This document shows, in pieces, positions 1 through 7,663 of a stretch of 12,107 bases of DNA (within the stretch, counting starts at the first letter, position 1; every line of letters begins with the position of its first letter). The notes below the pieces were generated by a model, which was not told where the DNA came from, searched no databases, and was given only the letters and a program-made list of their open reading frames with translations. Location: the NCBI GenBank assembly GCA_910585855.1, contig CAJUGZ010000123.1:1-12107 (forward strand), in the 5' to 3' direction. The stretch is from an uncultured Lachnospiraceae bacterium. Lineage in GTDB: Bacteria > Bacillota_A > Clostridia > Lachnospirales > Lachnospiraceae. Both the position numbers and the translations under genes were made by a program.

Positions 1-3000
1 TGGATGGCTTTATCAATTTATTCCGCAGGGAAGTTTTGGAATGGAAGAAAGAAGCAGATAGTTTCATTCAGGAAGAATCGCAAAAGGAATTAGCAGATAC
101 TTTAGAACAGGATGTTCAAAAGCGAGATTTTCATATTATAAACTATACGTTAGGACTCGGAGGTGCGAAGGAAAAATTTCATAAAAATATAGAAGCAATT
201 CATGTATTAGAAAAAATTGAACAAGAAAATCGTATAGCAACATTAGAAGAACAAGAAATTTTATCACAGTATGTCGGATGGGGTGGACTTTCCGATGCTT
301 TTGATGAAAGAAAGGCAAATTGGACAAAGGAATATCAGGAATTAAAGAATTTATTATCTTCAGAAGAGTATGTTTCTGCAAGAGAAAGTACTTTGAATGC
401 TCATTATACCAACCCTGTTATTATTCAGGGTATTTATCATACCATTGAAAGAATGGGATTTTCAAAGGGGAATATCTTAGAACCAGCAATGGGAATTGGA
501 AATTTTTTTGGGATGCTGCCAGAGGAAATGAGAAAAAGTCGTTTATATGGTGTGGAACTTGACAGTCTGACAGGAAGAATAGCAAAGCAGCTTTATCCCA
601 ATGCTAATATACAGATAACTGGTTTTGAAAAAACAGAGTATCCAAATGATTTTTTTGATATAGTTGTCGGAAATGTACCTTTTGGTCAATACAAGGTGGT
701 AGATAAAATTTATGAAAAACAGAATTTCCTTGTCCATGATTATTTTTTGGCGAAATCATTAGATAAAGTGCGTTCTGGTGGTATCGTGGCAGTCATTACT
801 TCAAAAGGAACAATGGATAAGAAAAACAGTGAAGTGAGAAAATATTTAGCACAAAGAGCAGAACTTTTAGGTGCAGTCAGACTGCCTAATACGGCATTTA
901 AAGGAAATGCTGGAACAGAAGTAACTTCTGATATTTTATTTTTACAAAAAAGGGATAGGATAATCGAAACAGAGCCATTATGGATACAAACAGTGGAAAA
1001 TACAGATGGTATTTTAATAAATCGTTATTTTGCAGAGCATCCAGAAATGGTTGTAGGAAAAATGCAGATGGTTAGTGGTGCTTATGGAATGGAAAGTACC
1101 TGTATTGCGGATACAACAAGACCATTTGAAGAGCAGCTAAAAGAAGCATTAGAAAAAATTAATGGAACAATCATACCTTTTGAAATAGATTTAGAAGAAG
1201 CAGAAGAAATTGTGAGTATTCCAGCCATTCCTAGTGTGAAAAATTATAGTTATACCATAATTGATAATCGGATTTATTATCGTGAAAATTCAATTATGAA
1301 ACAGATAGAAGTACCAGAAAATATGAATGAGCGTATCAAGGGTATGGTGCTGATCCGAGATTGCGTACAGGAGTTAATTCGGATGCAGCTAGAGGAATAT
1401 GCAGATGAAATGATAAAGAATAAGCAGATAGAATTAAATGAAAAATATGATGCTTTTTCAAAAAAATTCGGACTTCTTAATTCTCAAACGAATAAAAGAG
1501 CATTTCATCAGGATTCTAGTTATTGTTTACTTTGTTCTCTGGAAAAATTAAATGAAGATGGTACGTTAAAAGAGAAAGCAGATATGTTTTCAAAGCGAAC
1601 CATTAAGAAACGAGTTGTTGTCACCTGTGTAGATACCGCAAGTGAAGCATTAGCGGTATCTCTTAACGAAAAAGCGAAAATAGATTTTACTTATATCTCA
1701 CAATTGACAGGAAAAAAGAAAGAGGAAGTGATAAAAGAACTCTCTGGAGTTATCTTTCAAGATCCGGCTACAGAGGAATGGCAGACAGCAAATGAATATT
1801 TAAGTGGAAATGTTAGAGAAAAATTAGCTGCTGCAAAAATATTTGCAAAAAATGATCCAAACTATACAATTAATGTAGAATATCTTGAAAAGGTACAGCC
1901 AAAAGAATTAGAAGCCTCTGAAATTGAAGCGAGGCTTGGAGCAACATGGATTGATAAGTGTTATATTGATGATTTTATACGTGAAGTTTTTCAAACGCCA
2001 GAATATTTGCTTCGATATAATACGATAAAGACACAGTTTTCAAAATCTACCGGCGAATGGAATATTAAAGGGAAAAATGCAGATCATAGTAACCCTATTA
2101 TTACAACAACTTATGGAACAGACAGGGTAAATGCTTATAAAATTTTGGAAGATAGTTTAAATCTTCGAGATACGAAGGTCTATGATACCATTTTTGAAAA
2201 TAACACGGAAAAGCGGATATTAAACAAAAAAGAAACGATACTTGCTAGTCAGAAACAGGAAGCCATGCGAGAGGAATTTAAAAATTGGATTTTTCGTGAT
2301 TCAAAACGGAGAGAACTATTATGTAAAAAATATAATGAATTGTTTAATTCTATCAGACCGAGGGAATATGATGGAAGTCATCTTGAGTTTCCCGGTATGA
2401 CACCAGAAATTGCATTAAAACCACATCAAAAAAATGCAGTTGCACATATTCTATATGGAAATAATACACTTCTCGCTCATTGTGTGGGGGCTGGAAAAAC
2501 TTTTGAAATGGTTGCAGCCGCAATGGAAAGTAAAAGATTGGGCTTATGTCAAAAAAGTTTATTTGTTGTACCAAATCATTTAACCGATCAATGGGGCAGT
2601 GATTTTCTTCGGCTGTATCCCGGTGCGAATATTTTAGTAGCAACCAAAAAAGATTTTGAACCAACAAATAGAAAAAAATTTTGTGCGAGGATCGCAACAG
2701 GAAATTATGATGCAGTAATTATTGGTCATTCTCAATATGAAAAAATTCCATTATCTATTGAACGGCAAAAATTACTTCTTGAAAAACAGATTGAAGAGAT
2801 TATAAAAGAAGCAAAAAAGGTGAAAGAAGAGCATGGAGAACGTTATACCATTAAACAGCTTGAAAAAACCAGAAAATCATTGGATGCTAGATTAAAAAAA
2901 TTAAATGATCAAAGTAAAAAAGATGATGTAGTGACATTTGAACAGTTGGGCATAGATCGACTATTTGTAGATGAAAGTCATTCTTACAAAAACTTATTTC

Positions 3001-4934
3001 TTTACACTAAAATGCGTAATGTGGCAGGAATTACACAGACAGAAGCACAAAAATCTTCGGATATGTTTGCAAAATGCCAGTATCTTGATGAATTAACAGG
3101 TGGAAAAGGAATTACTTTTGCAACAGGAACGCCCATCAGTAATAGTATGACAGAATTATATACAAATATGAGGTATCTGCAGTATCATACCTTGCAACAA
3201 ATGGGACTTGGAAATTTTGATGCATGGGCAGCAACTTTTGGAGAAACGCAAACAGCGATAGAACTTGCTCCAGAGGGAACAGGATACCGTACCAAAACAA
3301 GATTTGCCAAATTTTTTAATTTACCAGAACTGATTACTCTTTTTAAAGAATGTGCAGATATTCAAACTTCAGATATGTTAAAGCTGCCAATACCAGAAGC
3401 AGAGTATCACAATGTTGTATTAAAACCAAGTGAACATCAAAAAGAAATGGTAAAAAGTCTTGCAGAACGTGCAGAGGTAGTGAGAAATAGGCAAGTGGAA
3501 GCAACCATGGATAATATGCTTAGAATAACAAATGATGGAAGAAAACTAGCACTGGATCAAAGACTAATCAATGTTTTGCTTCCAGATGAGGAGGTTTCAA
3601 AAGTAAATGCCTGCGTAGAAAATGCATTTCAGATATGGAAAGATACGATTGATAAAAAATCAACACAGTTAATTTTTTGCGATCTGTCAATACCAAAGGG
3701 GGATGGAACATTTAACGTATATGAAGATATAAAAGATAAATTGGTAAAAAGGGGAGTACCAGAACAGGAAATCACATTTATTCATACAGCTCATACAGAA
3801 GTAAAAAAAGCAGAATTATTTGCAAAGGTCAGAAGTGGACAGGTTCGTTTTTTATTAGGTTCTACTGCTAAAATGGGGGCAGGAACAAATGTTCAAGACA
3901 AACTAATTGCATTACATCATCTCGATGTCCCTTGGCGTCCCTCCGATATTGAACAACAGGAGGGTAGGATTTTACGGCAAGGCAATATAAATGACAAGGT
4001 TAAAATCTTTCGTTATGTTATGGAGGGAACGTTTGATAGCTACAATTGGCAGCTTATCGAAAATAAACAAAAATTCATTGGACAGATTATGACGAGTAAA
4101 AGTCCTGTCCGTTTTTGTGAAGATATGGATGAAGTTTCTTTATCCTATGCTGAAGTAAAAGCTTTGGCTACTGGAAATCCCTATATTCGAGAAAAGATGA
4201 ATTTGGATGTTGAAGTGTCAAAGCTGAAATTATTAAAGGCGAATCATACCACACAAATTTATCGCTTAGAGGACGACATTGCCAAGCATTATCCACAAAA
4301 AATACAAGCTGTTAAGGAACAAATAGAAGGATTGCAGGAAGATATTTTCATTTATGAAAGGAACAAACCACTTGATAAAAATAATTTTTCTATAAAATTA
4401 GGAAACCATATTTATATAGATAAAAAGGAAGCTGGAACGATATTGATGGAGATGTGCCAAGCTATGAAGAAATCAGATAAAGCAATGATAATTGGAGAAT
4501 ATCAGGGATTTCAGTTAAGCGTTTTCTTTGAACCATTTTTTTCTAAATTTATAGTGAACTTAAAGGGAAAACTTAGTCATAAGGTAGAAATTGGAACAGA
4601 TGCATTTGGTAATTTACAAAGAATCCATAATAGTTTGGAATCGATGCCAAAATTGCTTTTGGAAGAACAGGAAAAATTGGCTTCTATAGAAAGGCAGCTT
4701 GAAAGTGCAAAAATAGAAGTGAAAAAACCATTTTTAAAAGAGGCAGAACTTACTGAAAAATTGACAAGGTTGAATGAGTTAAATACGCTTCTTAATATGG
4801 ATGAAAAAATAGCAGAAATAGTAGAAGAAGCAATAGAATTTCCTGAACCAATATTATCTTCTGAAAATTATGAAAAAAAGCAAGTTGAACCAGATTTTAC
4901 ACAAATAAATAAAAAACAGGAAAAAAGTAGATAA
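1..4934 (+). CDS. LtrC-like fused N6-adenine DNA methylase / SF2 (SNF2-like) helicase, 5' partial
   Basis: This is the C-terminal part of the giant methylase-helicase of Tn1549/CTn-type elements, thought to process or protect element DNA during transfer. The frame is open to the left edge (first full codon at base 3), and the residues before the TTG at 36 read as normal protein, so the true start lies upstream; homologues have a long N-terminal half. Numbering from TTG 36: a family-typical GGAKEKFHKNIEAI block and YVGWGGLSDAFD (residues ~44-90) lead into a methylase domain with SAM motif LEPAMGIGNFFG (148-158) and catalytic motif NVPF (213-216, a variant of NPPY). A linker of ~570 residues follows. 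The helicase has Walker A GAGKT (818-822), DESH (979-982), ATGTPISN (from 1029) and QQEGRILRQG (1307-1316). The C-terminus is coiled-coil-like. All core motifs look intact, so it is probably active. A terminator follows 15 bases after the stop. Confidence 0.93.
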   Translation, partial: DGFINLFRREVLEWKKEADSFIQEESQKELADTLEQDVQKRDFHIINYTLGLGGAKEKFHKNIEAIHVLEKIEQENRIATLEEQEILSQYVGWGGLSDAFDERKANWTKEYQELKNLLSSEEYVSARESTLNAHYTNPVIIQGIYHTIERMGFSKGNILEPAMGIGNFFGMLPEEMRKSRLYGVELDSLTGRIAKQLYPNANIQITGFEKTEYPNDFFDIVVGNVPFGQYKVVDKIYEKQNFLVHDYFLAKSLDKVRSGGIVAVITSKGTMDKKNSEVRKYLAQRAELLGAVRLPNTAFKGNAGTEVTSDILFLQKRDRIIETEPLWIQTVENTDGILINRYFAEHPEMVVGKMQMVSGAYGMESTCIADTTRPFEEQLKEALEKINGTIIPFEIDLEEAEEIVSIPAIPSVKNYSYTIIDNRIYYRENSIMKQIEVPENMNERIKGMVLIRDCVQELIRMQLEEYADEMIKNKQIELNEKYDAFSKKFGLLNSQTNKRAFHQDSSYCLLCSLEKLNEDGTLKEKADMFSKRTIKKRVVVTCVDTASEALAVSLNEKAKIDFTYISQLTGKKKEEVIKELSGVIFQDPATEEWQTANEYLSGNVREKLAAAKIFAKNDPNYTINVEYLEKVQPKELEASEIEARLGATWIDKCYIDDFIREVFQTPEYLLRYNTIKTQFSKSTGEWNIKGKNADHSNPIITTTYGTDRVNAYKILEDSLNLRDTKVYDTIFENNTEKRILNKKETILASQKQEAMREEFKNWIFRDSKRRELLCKKYNELFNSIRPREYDGSHLEFPGMTPEIALKPHQKNAVAHILYGNNTLLAHCVGAGKTFEMVAAAMESKRLGLCQKSLFVVPNHLTDQWGSDFLRLYPGANILVATKKDFEPTNRKKFCARIATGNYDAVIIGHSQYEKIPLSIERQKLLLEKQIEEIIKEAKKVKEEHGERYTIKQLEKTRKSLDARLKKLNDQSKKDDVVTFEQLGIDRLFVDESHSYKNLFLYTKMRNVAGITQTEAQKSSDMFAKCQYLDELTGGKGITFATGTPISNSMTELYTNMRYLQYHTLQQMGLGNFDAWAATFGETQTAIELAPEGTGYRTKTRFAKFFNLPELITLFKECADIQTSDMLKLPIPEAEYHNVVLKPSEHQKEMVKSLAERAEVVRNRQVEATMDNMLRITNDGRKLALDQRLINVLLPDEEVSKVNACVENAFQIWKDTIDKKSTQLIFCDLSIPKGDGTFNVYEDIKDKLVKRGVPEQEITFIHTAHTEVKKAELFAKVRSGQVRFLLGSTAKMGAGTNVQDKLIALHHLDVPWRPSDIEQQEGRILRQGNINDKVKIFRYVMEGTFDSYNWQLIENKQKFIGQIMTSKSPVRFCEDMDEVSLSYAEVKALATGNPYIREKMNLDVEVSKLKLLKANHTTQIYRLEDDIAKHYPQKIQAVKEQIEGLQEDIFIYERNKPLDKNNFSIKLGNHIYIDKKEAGTILMEMCQAMKKSDKAMIIGEYQGFQLSVFFEPFFSKFIVNLKGKLSHKVEIGTDAFGNLQRIHNSLESMPKLLLEEQEKLASIERQLESAKIEVKKPFLKEAELTEKLTRLNELNTLLNMDEKIAEIVEEAIEFPEPILSSENYEKKQVEPDFTQINKKQEKSR

Positions 4935-4948
4935 AAAATAATGATAAG

Positions 4949-4990
4949 AAGCAGATACCAAAAAATAGACAGGTATCTGCTTTTTAATTT
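4949..4990 (+). terminator. Intrinsic terminator after the methylase-helicase gene
   Basis: An 11-bp perfect stem, AAGCAGATACC (4949-4959) with GGTATCTGCTT (4972-4982), has a 12-base A-rich loop and is followed by TTTTTAATTT. It sits directly upstream of the ribosome site of the next gene. The TOPRIM gene must therefore be expressed by read-through, or from a promoter inside this very short gap that I cannot identify. Confidence 0.88.
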
Positions 4991-5010
4991 AGGAGGGTGA
5001 ATAAAAGACG

Positions 5011-6501
5011 ATGTTTACGGATGAAGAACTTAGAATCGCTAAATCAGCCGACTTATGTAATATTGCATCAAGAGCGGGATATACTGTGGTACGGGTTGGA
5101 AATATGCATAGTTTAAAAGAGCATGACTCTGTTCGGATTTATAATAGAAATACTTGGTATCGTTGGTCCAATAAGACCGGAGGAACACCGATTGATTTTT
5201 TAATTTCTTTTTGTAATATGGATTTTAAAGAAGCAGTAAAAGTGATTTTAGACGAACAAGGTTATAGAAATATTCAAAAAGGCAGTGAATCCTCTGTTTT
5301 ATCAAAAAATAGCAGTCAAATCAAACAGCAGATAAGAAAAAATGAAGCAGATCGTCAAAAGGAACTTGTTTTACCAGAAAAGAATTCTACTTTTGCGAGA
5401 GTATATGCTTATTTGATAAAGAATCGTTTTATTAGTCAGGATGTTATCAATTATTTTGTGAAGAAAGGGAGTATTTATGAAGAAAAGGAACATCACAATA
5501 TTGTATTCGTAGGAAAGGATAAAGAAGGACATCCTAGACATGCTAGTAAAAAAGGGACTTTGACAGTAGGACAGAATTATCGTGGAGATGCGGAAGGTTC
5601 AGATGCTCATTATGGGTTTTCTCATATTGGAAAAGGTGATACTTTATATGTTTTTGAAGCAGCTATTGATTTTTTGTCCTTTCTTACTCTTTATCCGAAA
5701 AATTGGCAGGAGGAAAGTTATATTGTTTTGAATGGTGTGTCAGAACATGCTATGCTGCAAACGCTGAAAGATTATTCTCATCTTCAAAAAGTAGTGTTGT
5801 GTTTGGATCATGATAAAGCAGGAATTGAAGCAGATTTTCGATTGACCGATATTTTGGAAGAAAGTGGATTTCCTGTTTCGTATCTTCAATCTAAAAATAA
5901 AGATTGGAATGAAGATTTAAAGGAGAAAAATGGTATTTCTCCACTCCCATCTCAGGAACATCCTAAAATGGAAGAATGTAAAAAATGGTTACTAGGAATT
6001 GGAGAAGTATCAAATTTTATGATAGATGAAAAGATGAATGTAACAGAATTAGAAATTAAATATGAGAAAGATATGGAAGAAATTTTAGAAAATGAATTAT
6101 CGTTAGATCAAATAAATTCTTTAGAAATCGATCTTCTCTATGTTACAGCTTCTTTAATTTGTCAGATGAAGAATTATTGTGAAGAATTTGGTAAAACAAT
6201 TTCAGTAGAGCAGATTATGAAACATATTTATAAAATGTATCGCCCATATAAGGATAAAGGGAATTTAAAAGACCAATTAAAGGAAATAATTTTGTGTGAA
6301 AAAGACAGACAAAAAGAAAATAAAAGTGGCATACAAGAAAATAGGAAAAAATTGGGAAAACTTATAGAACTGGCTCTAAGTTGTATAAAAATATATTTGT
6401 ATATCGAAATTGATTTATTACAGGAAAAAGAAAAGAAATCTTTTACAGTAGAATCTGATTCAAAAAAATATGGATCAAAAAAACAGGTTTTACATAGATA
6501 A
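5011..6501 (+). CDS. TOPRIM-domain primase-like protein (DUF3991/TOPRIM family)
   Basis: This is a primase-like protein common in Clostridia conjugative elements, presumed to help complementary-strand synthesis after transfer; activity is not proven by sequence. Residues ~10-85 resemble the DnaG CHC2 zinc-finger fold (RIYNRNTWYRWS...GGTPIDFLI), but the Cys/His zinc ligands are missing. Residues ~120-200 fit DUF3991. The TOPRIM core follows with Glu216 (VFEAAIDFLSF) and the acidic pair Asp266/Asp268 (LCLDHDKAG). Residues ~310-496 form a Lys/Glu-rich, probably helical tail that I do not recognise. The ATG at 5011 is chosen because an in-frame stop lies at 5002 and AGGAGG is at 4991-4996; the 14-base spacing is rather long. 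It lies 76 bases after the methylase-helicase gene, the usual neighbour. The family call is strong; replication helicase or topoisomerase roles are less likely because no helicase or catalytic Tyr motif is seen. Confidence 0.88.
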   Translation: MFTDEELRIAKSADLCNIASRAGYTVVRVGNMHSLKEHDSVRIYNRNTWYRWSNKTGGTPIDFLISFCNMDFKEAVKVILDEQGYRNIQKGSESSVLSKNSSQIKQQIRKNEADRQKELVLPEKNSTFARVYAYLIKNRFISQDVINYFVKKGSIYEEKEHHNIVFVGKDKEGHPRHASKKGTLTVGQNYRGDAEGSDAHYGFSHIGKGDTLYVFEAAIDFLSFLTLYPKNWQEESYIVLNGVSEHAMLQTLKDYSHLQKVVLCLDHDKAGIEADFRLTDILEESGFPVSYLQSKNKDWNEDLKEKNGISPLPSQEHPKMEECKKWLLGIGEVSNFMIDEKMNVTELEIKYEKDMEEILENELSLDQINSLEIDLLYVTASLICQMKNYCEEFGKTISVEQIMKHIYKMYRPYKDKGNLKDQLKEIILCEKDRQKENKSGIQENRKKLGKLIELALSCIKIYLYIEIDLLQEKEKKSFTVESDSKKYGSKKQVLHR

Positions 6502-6544
6502 GAATGGTTTTCTATAATAATTACATATTGTACAAGTATTATAT

Positions 6545-6578
6545 AAAGTGACGGCATTTGTGCCGTCACTTTTGTTTT
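6545..6578 (+). terminator. Intrinsic terminator after the TOPRIM gene
   Basis: A perfect 12-bp stem, AAAGTGACGGCA (6545-6556) with TGCCGTCACTTT (6561-6572), has a TTTG loop and leads into TTTGTTTT. It lies 44 bases after the stop codon and separates the TOPRIM gene from the oriT-like region. Confidence 0.9.
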
Positions 6579-6580
6579 CG

Positions 6581-6640
6581 GGGTATTAGGGGGCGTCCCC
6601 TAACAAGAAGCGATTTGTACACACAAATTGCGTATCTTGC
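6581..6640. other. Candidate origin of transfer (oriT)
   Basis: Two adjacent hairpins lie between a terminator and the mobC-relaxase pair, the usual place for oriT. The first is TTAGGGG (6586-6592), loop GCGT, CCCCTAA (6597-6603). The second is GCGATTTGT (6610-6618), loop ACAC, ACAAATTGC (6623-6631) with one G-T wobble, extended by CAAGA (6604-6608) and TCTTG (6635-6639) around a small bulge. From memory, G-run/C-run sequences of this kind occur upstream of mobC in Tn1549-like elements. The nick position is not assigned. Confidence rests on position and structure, not on an experiment. Confidence 0.7.
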
Positions 6641-6660
6641 AAATATAAATATACTTTTTT

Positions 6661-6770
6661 GCCTTCACTTGTGCCTCCACAAGTGGAGGCACTCTTAATG
6701 GCACAAGTGACAGCAAAACTAGTGGCATAAAAAAAGAGATGGCACAAGGTATGGCACAAGTGCCTTCACT
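6661..6770. repeat. Cluster of GGCACAAGTG direct and inverted repeats
   Basis: Just after the oriT-like hairpins, GGCACAAGTG occurs at 6700-6709 and 6753-6762, as GGCACAAGGT at 6741-6750, and inverted as CACTTGTGCC at 6667-6676; a partial AGTGGCAT lies at 6721-6728. ATGGCACAAG at 6739 and 6751 forms a 12-base tandem pair. GCCTTCACT flanks the cluster at 6661-6669 and 6762-6770. A strong hairpin, GTGCCTCCAC (6671-6680) AA GTGGAGGCAC (6683-6692), is nested in it. These could be binding sites for MobC or another relaxosome or regulatory protein; that role is inferred from position only. Confidence 0.7.
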
Positions 6771-6781
6771 ATTTTAGGCAG

Positions 6782-6859
6782 TTTTTTATTTTATGGTAGC
6801 TTTAATAGTGGAAGCAAATTTTTTTTGAATTGCTTTTTTTATAAGATAAGAAGTAAATG
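6782..6859 (+). repeat. Upstream copy of a duplicated mobC leader
   Basis: This segment matches 7147-7233 closely: TTTTATTTTATGRTAGCTTT, then AATAGTG, then a hairpin-like AAGCAAATT(T-run)GAATTGC followed by seven T, then a ribosome-site-like purine stretch and an ATG. The downstream copy ends in the mobC ribosome site and start codon. Here the equivalent ATG (6857) opens only a 24-codon frame. It looks like a duplicated 5' leader separated from the functional copy by tandem repeats. Confidence 0.75.
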
Positions 6860-6873
6860 GAATGGATGTTGTC

Positions 6874-7145
6874 TGCTGGATGCTCTATAAAGCGTTCAGA
6901 AGTTGTATGCCTGCTGAGTAGGAATGAATGAGCGGGTCTGCTACTAGATGAGTTATAAGATGTTCAGAAGCCGGACATCTACGGAACGGAATGAGAGGTT
7001 AGCTATTGGATGCTCTGAAAAACACTTAAAAGCTGAATGCTTGTCGGATAGAAATGAGCGGATTCGCTACTAAATGTTCTACAAAACGTCCAGATGCCAA
7101 ACATCTACCAGATAGAAATAGAATGAACAGGTTTGCTGTTGGATG
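6874..7145 (+). repeat. Degenerate ~65-base tandem repeats (four units plus a fragment)
   Basis: The units run 6874-6938, 6939-7000, 7001-7064 and 7065-7133, with a fragment at 7134-7145, giving lengths of 65, 62, 64 and 69. Shared elements in order are (T/A/C)GCT...GATG(C/T)TCT near the start, a (T/C)(C/T)AGAAG-like centre, and GGA(A/T)..GAATGAGCGG-like ends. Unit lengths are not multiples of three and no frame stays open on either strand, so they are non-coding. Some units contain small hairpins, such as AGATGT...ACATCT at 6958-6980. Function unknown. Confidence 0.75.
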
Positions 7146-7146
7146 T

Positions 7147-7230
7147 TTTTTTATTTTATGATAGCTTTAATAGTGAAAAAGAAAAGCAAATTTTTTTTTG
7201 AATTGCTTTTTTTACAGATAGGAAGGTAAA
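7147..7230 (+). promoter_or_regulatory. mobC leader (downstream repeat copy) with terminator-like hairpin and ribosome site
   Basis: This is the second copy of the duplicated leader. It contains AAGCAAATT, a T-run and AATTGC followed by seven T (about 7185-7213), an AT-rich stem with a T tract that resembles a weak terminator or attenuator. It is followed directly by AGGAAGG (7220-7226), four bases before the mobC ATG. Compared with the upstream copy it carries an extra ~9 A/G bases before the hairpin and a better ribosome site. A control role is inferred; no promoter could be assigned with confidence. Confidence 0.5.
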
Positions 7231-7560
7231 ATGCAGAATCAAACAGAACGAAAGGATTTTCGATTGCGAAAACAGGATATTGAATTATTAGAAAGAAACG
7301 CAAAAGCATGTGGAATGACTCACTCTGCATATCTGCGACAGTTGATCCAAAATCGACCGATTGATCATCCAGAGATTAAAAAACTATTAAAAGAACTTTT
7401 ATATGAAGTAAATCGAATCGGAAATAATGTAAATCAGATTGCCCATCATATAAATGAAGGATTTTATTTTAAGGAGGATAGAAATCAGCTGTTAAAAGAA
7501 CAAAAAGAATTAGAATTACAAGTGGCAAAAATAGCAGAGTTGTTAAGAAAACCGGGATGA
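7231..7560 (+). CDS. mobC: MobC-family relaxosome accessory protein
   Basis: This is a small DNA-binding protein of the relaxosome, expected to bind oriT and help the relaxase open and nick it. In its 109 residues, positions ~6-45 look like a ribbon-helix-helix domain (DFRLRKQDIELLERNAKACG then SAYLRQLI). Residues ~57-80 carry the MobC signature (LLYEVNRIGNNVNQIAHHIN), and a short coiled coil ends the protein. Length is usual for the family. The start is supported by AGGAAGG four bases upstream. It lies ~590 bases after the oriT-like hairpins and 103 bases before the relaxase gene; in many relatives the two genes are closer or overlap, so the A/G-rich gap is slightly unusual. Confidence 0.92.
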   Translation: MQNQTERKDFRLRKQDIELLERNAKACGMTHSAYLRQLIQNRPIDHPEIKKLLKELLYEVNRIGNNVNQIAHHINEGFYFKEDRNQLLKEQKELELQVAKIAELLRKPG

Positions 7561-7663
7561 ATAGAAAAATTCTGAAAAGTTGAGAAAAGAAATGAAATGA
7601 AAAAAAACGTAGAGAAATTGTAAGAAATATAAAGAAAAGAAAATATAAAATAGGAAAAGAAAA

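Noticed and set aside
136..381. Minus-strand open frame inside the methylase-helicase gene
   Set aside because: It lies wholly opposite a well-supported coding frame, has low-complexity Leu/Phe/His composition and no ribosome site; the same holds for 543-737 and 2353-2697.
1..4934. Methylase plus helicase as a phage-defence system
   Set aside because: The fused architecture, family-specific blocks such as YVGWGGL, and neighbours (TOPRIM, MobC, relaxase) fit the conjugative-element LtrC-like family; no other defence gene is present.
6228..6569. Minus-strand open frame of 113 codons over the end of the TOPRIM gene
   Set aside because: Composition is Phe/Ser/Ile-rich as expected for the complement of A-rich coding DNA, and it begins inside the + strand terminator stem.
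6857..6931. A 24-codon frame after the upstream leader copy
   Set aside because: The ribosome site is poor, the frame runs into the non-coding tandem repeats, and no similar frame is kept in the other repeat units.
6874..7145. Tandem repeats read as a CRISPR array
   Set aside because: Units are ~65 bases, degenerate throughout and adjacent, with no constant repeat separated by unique spacers and no cas genes.
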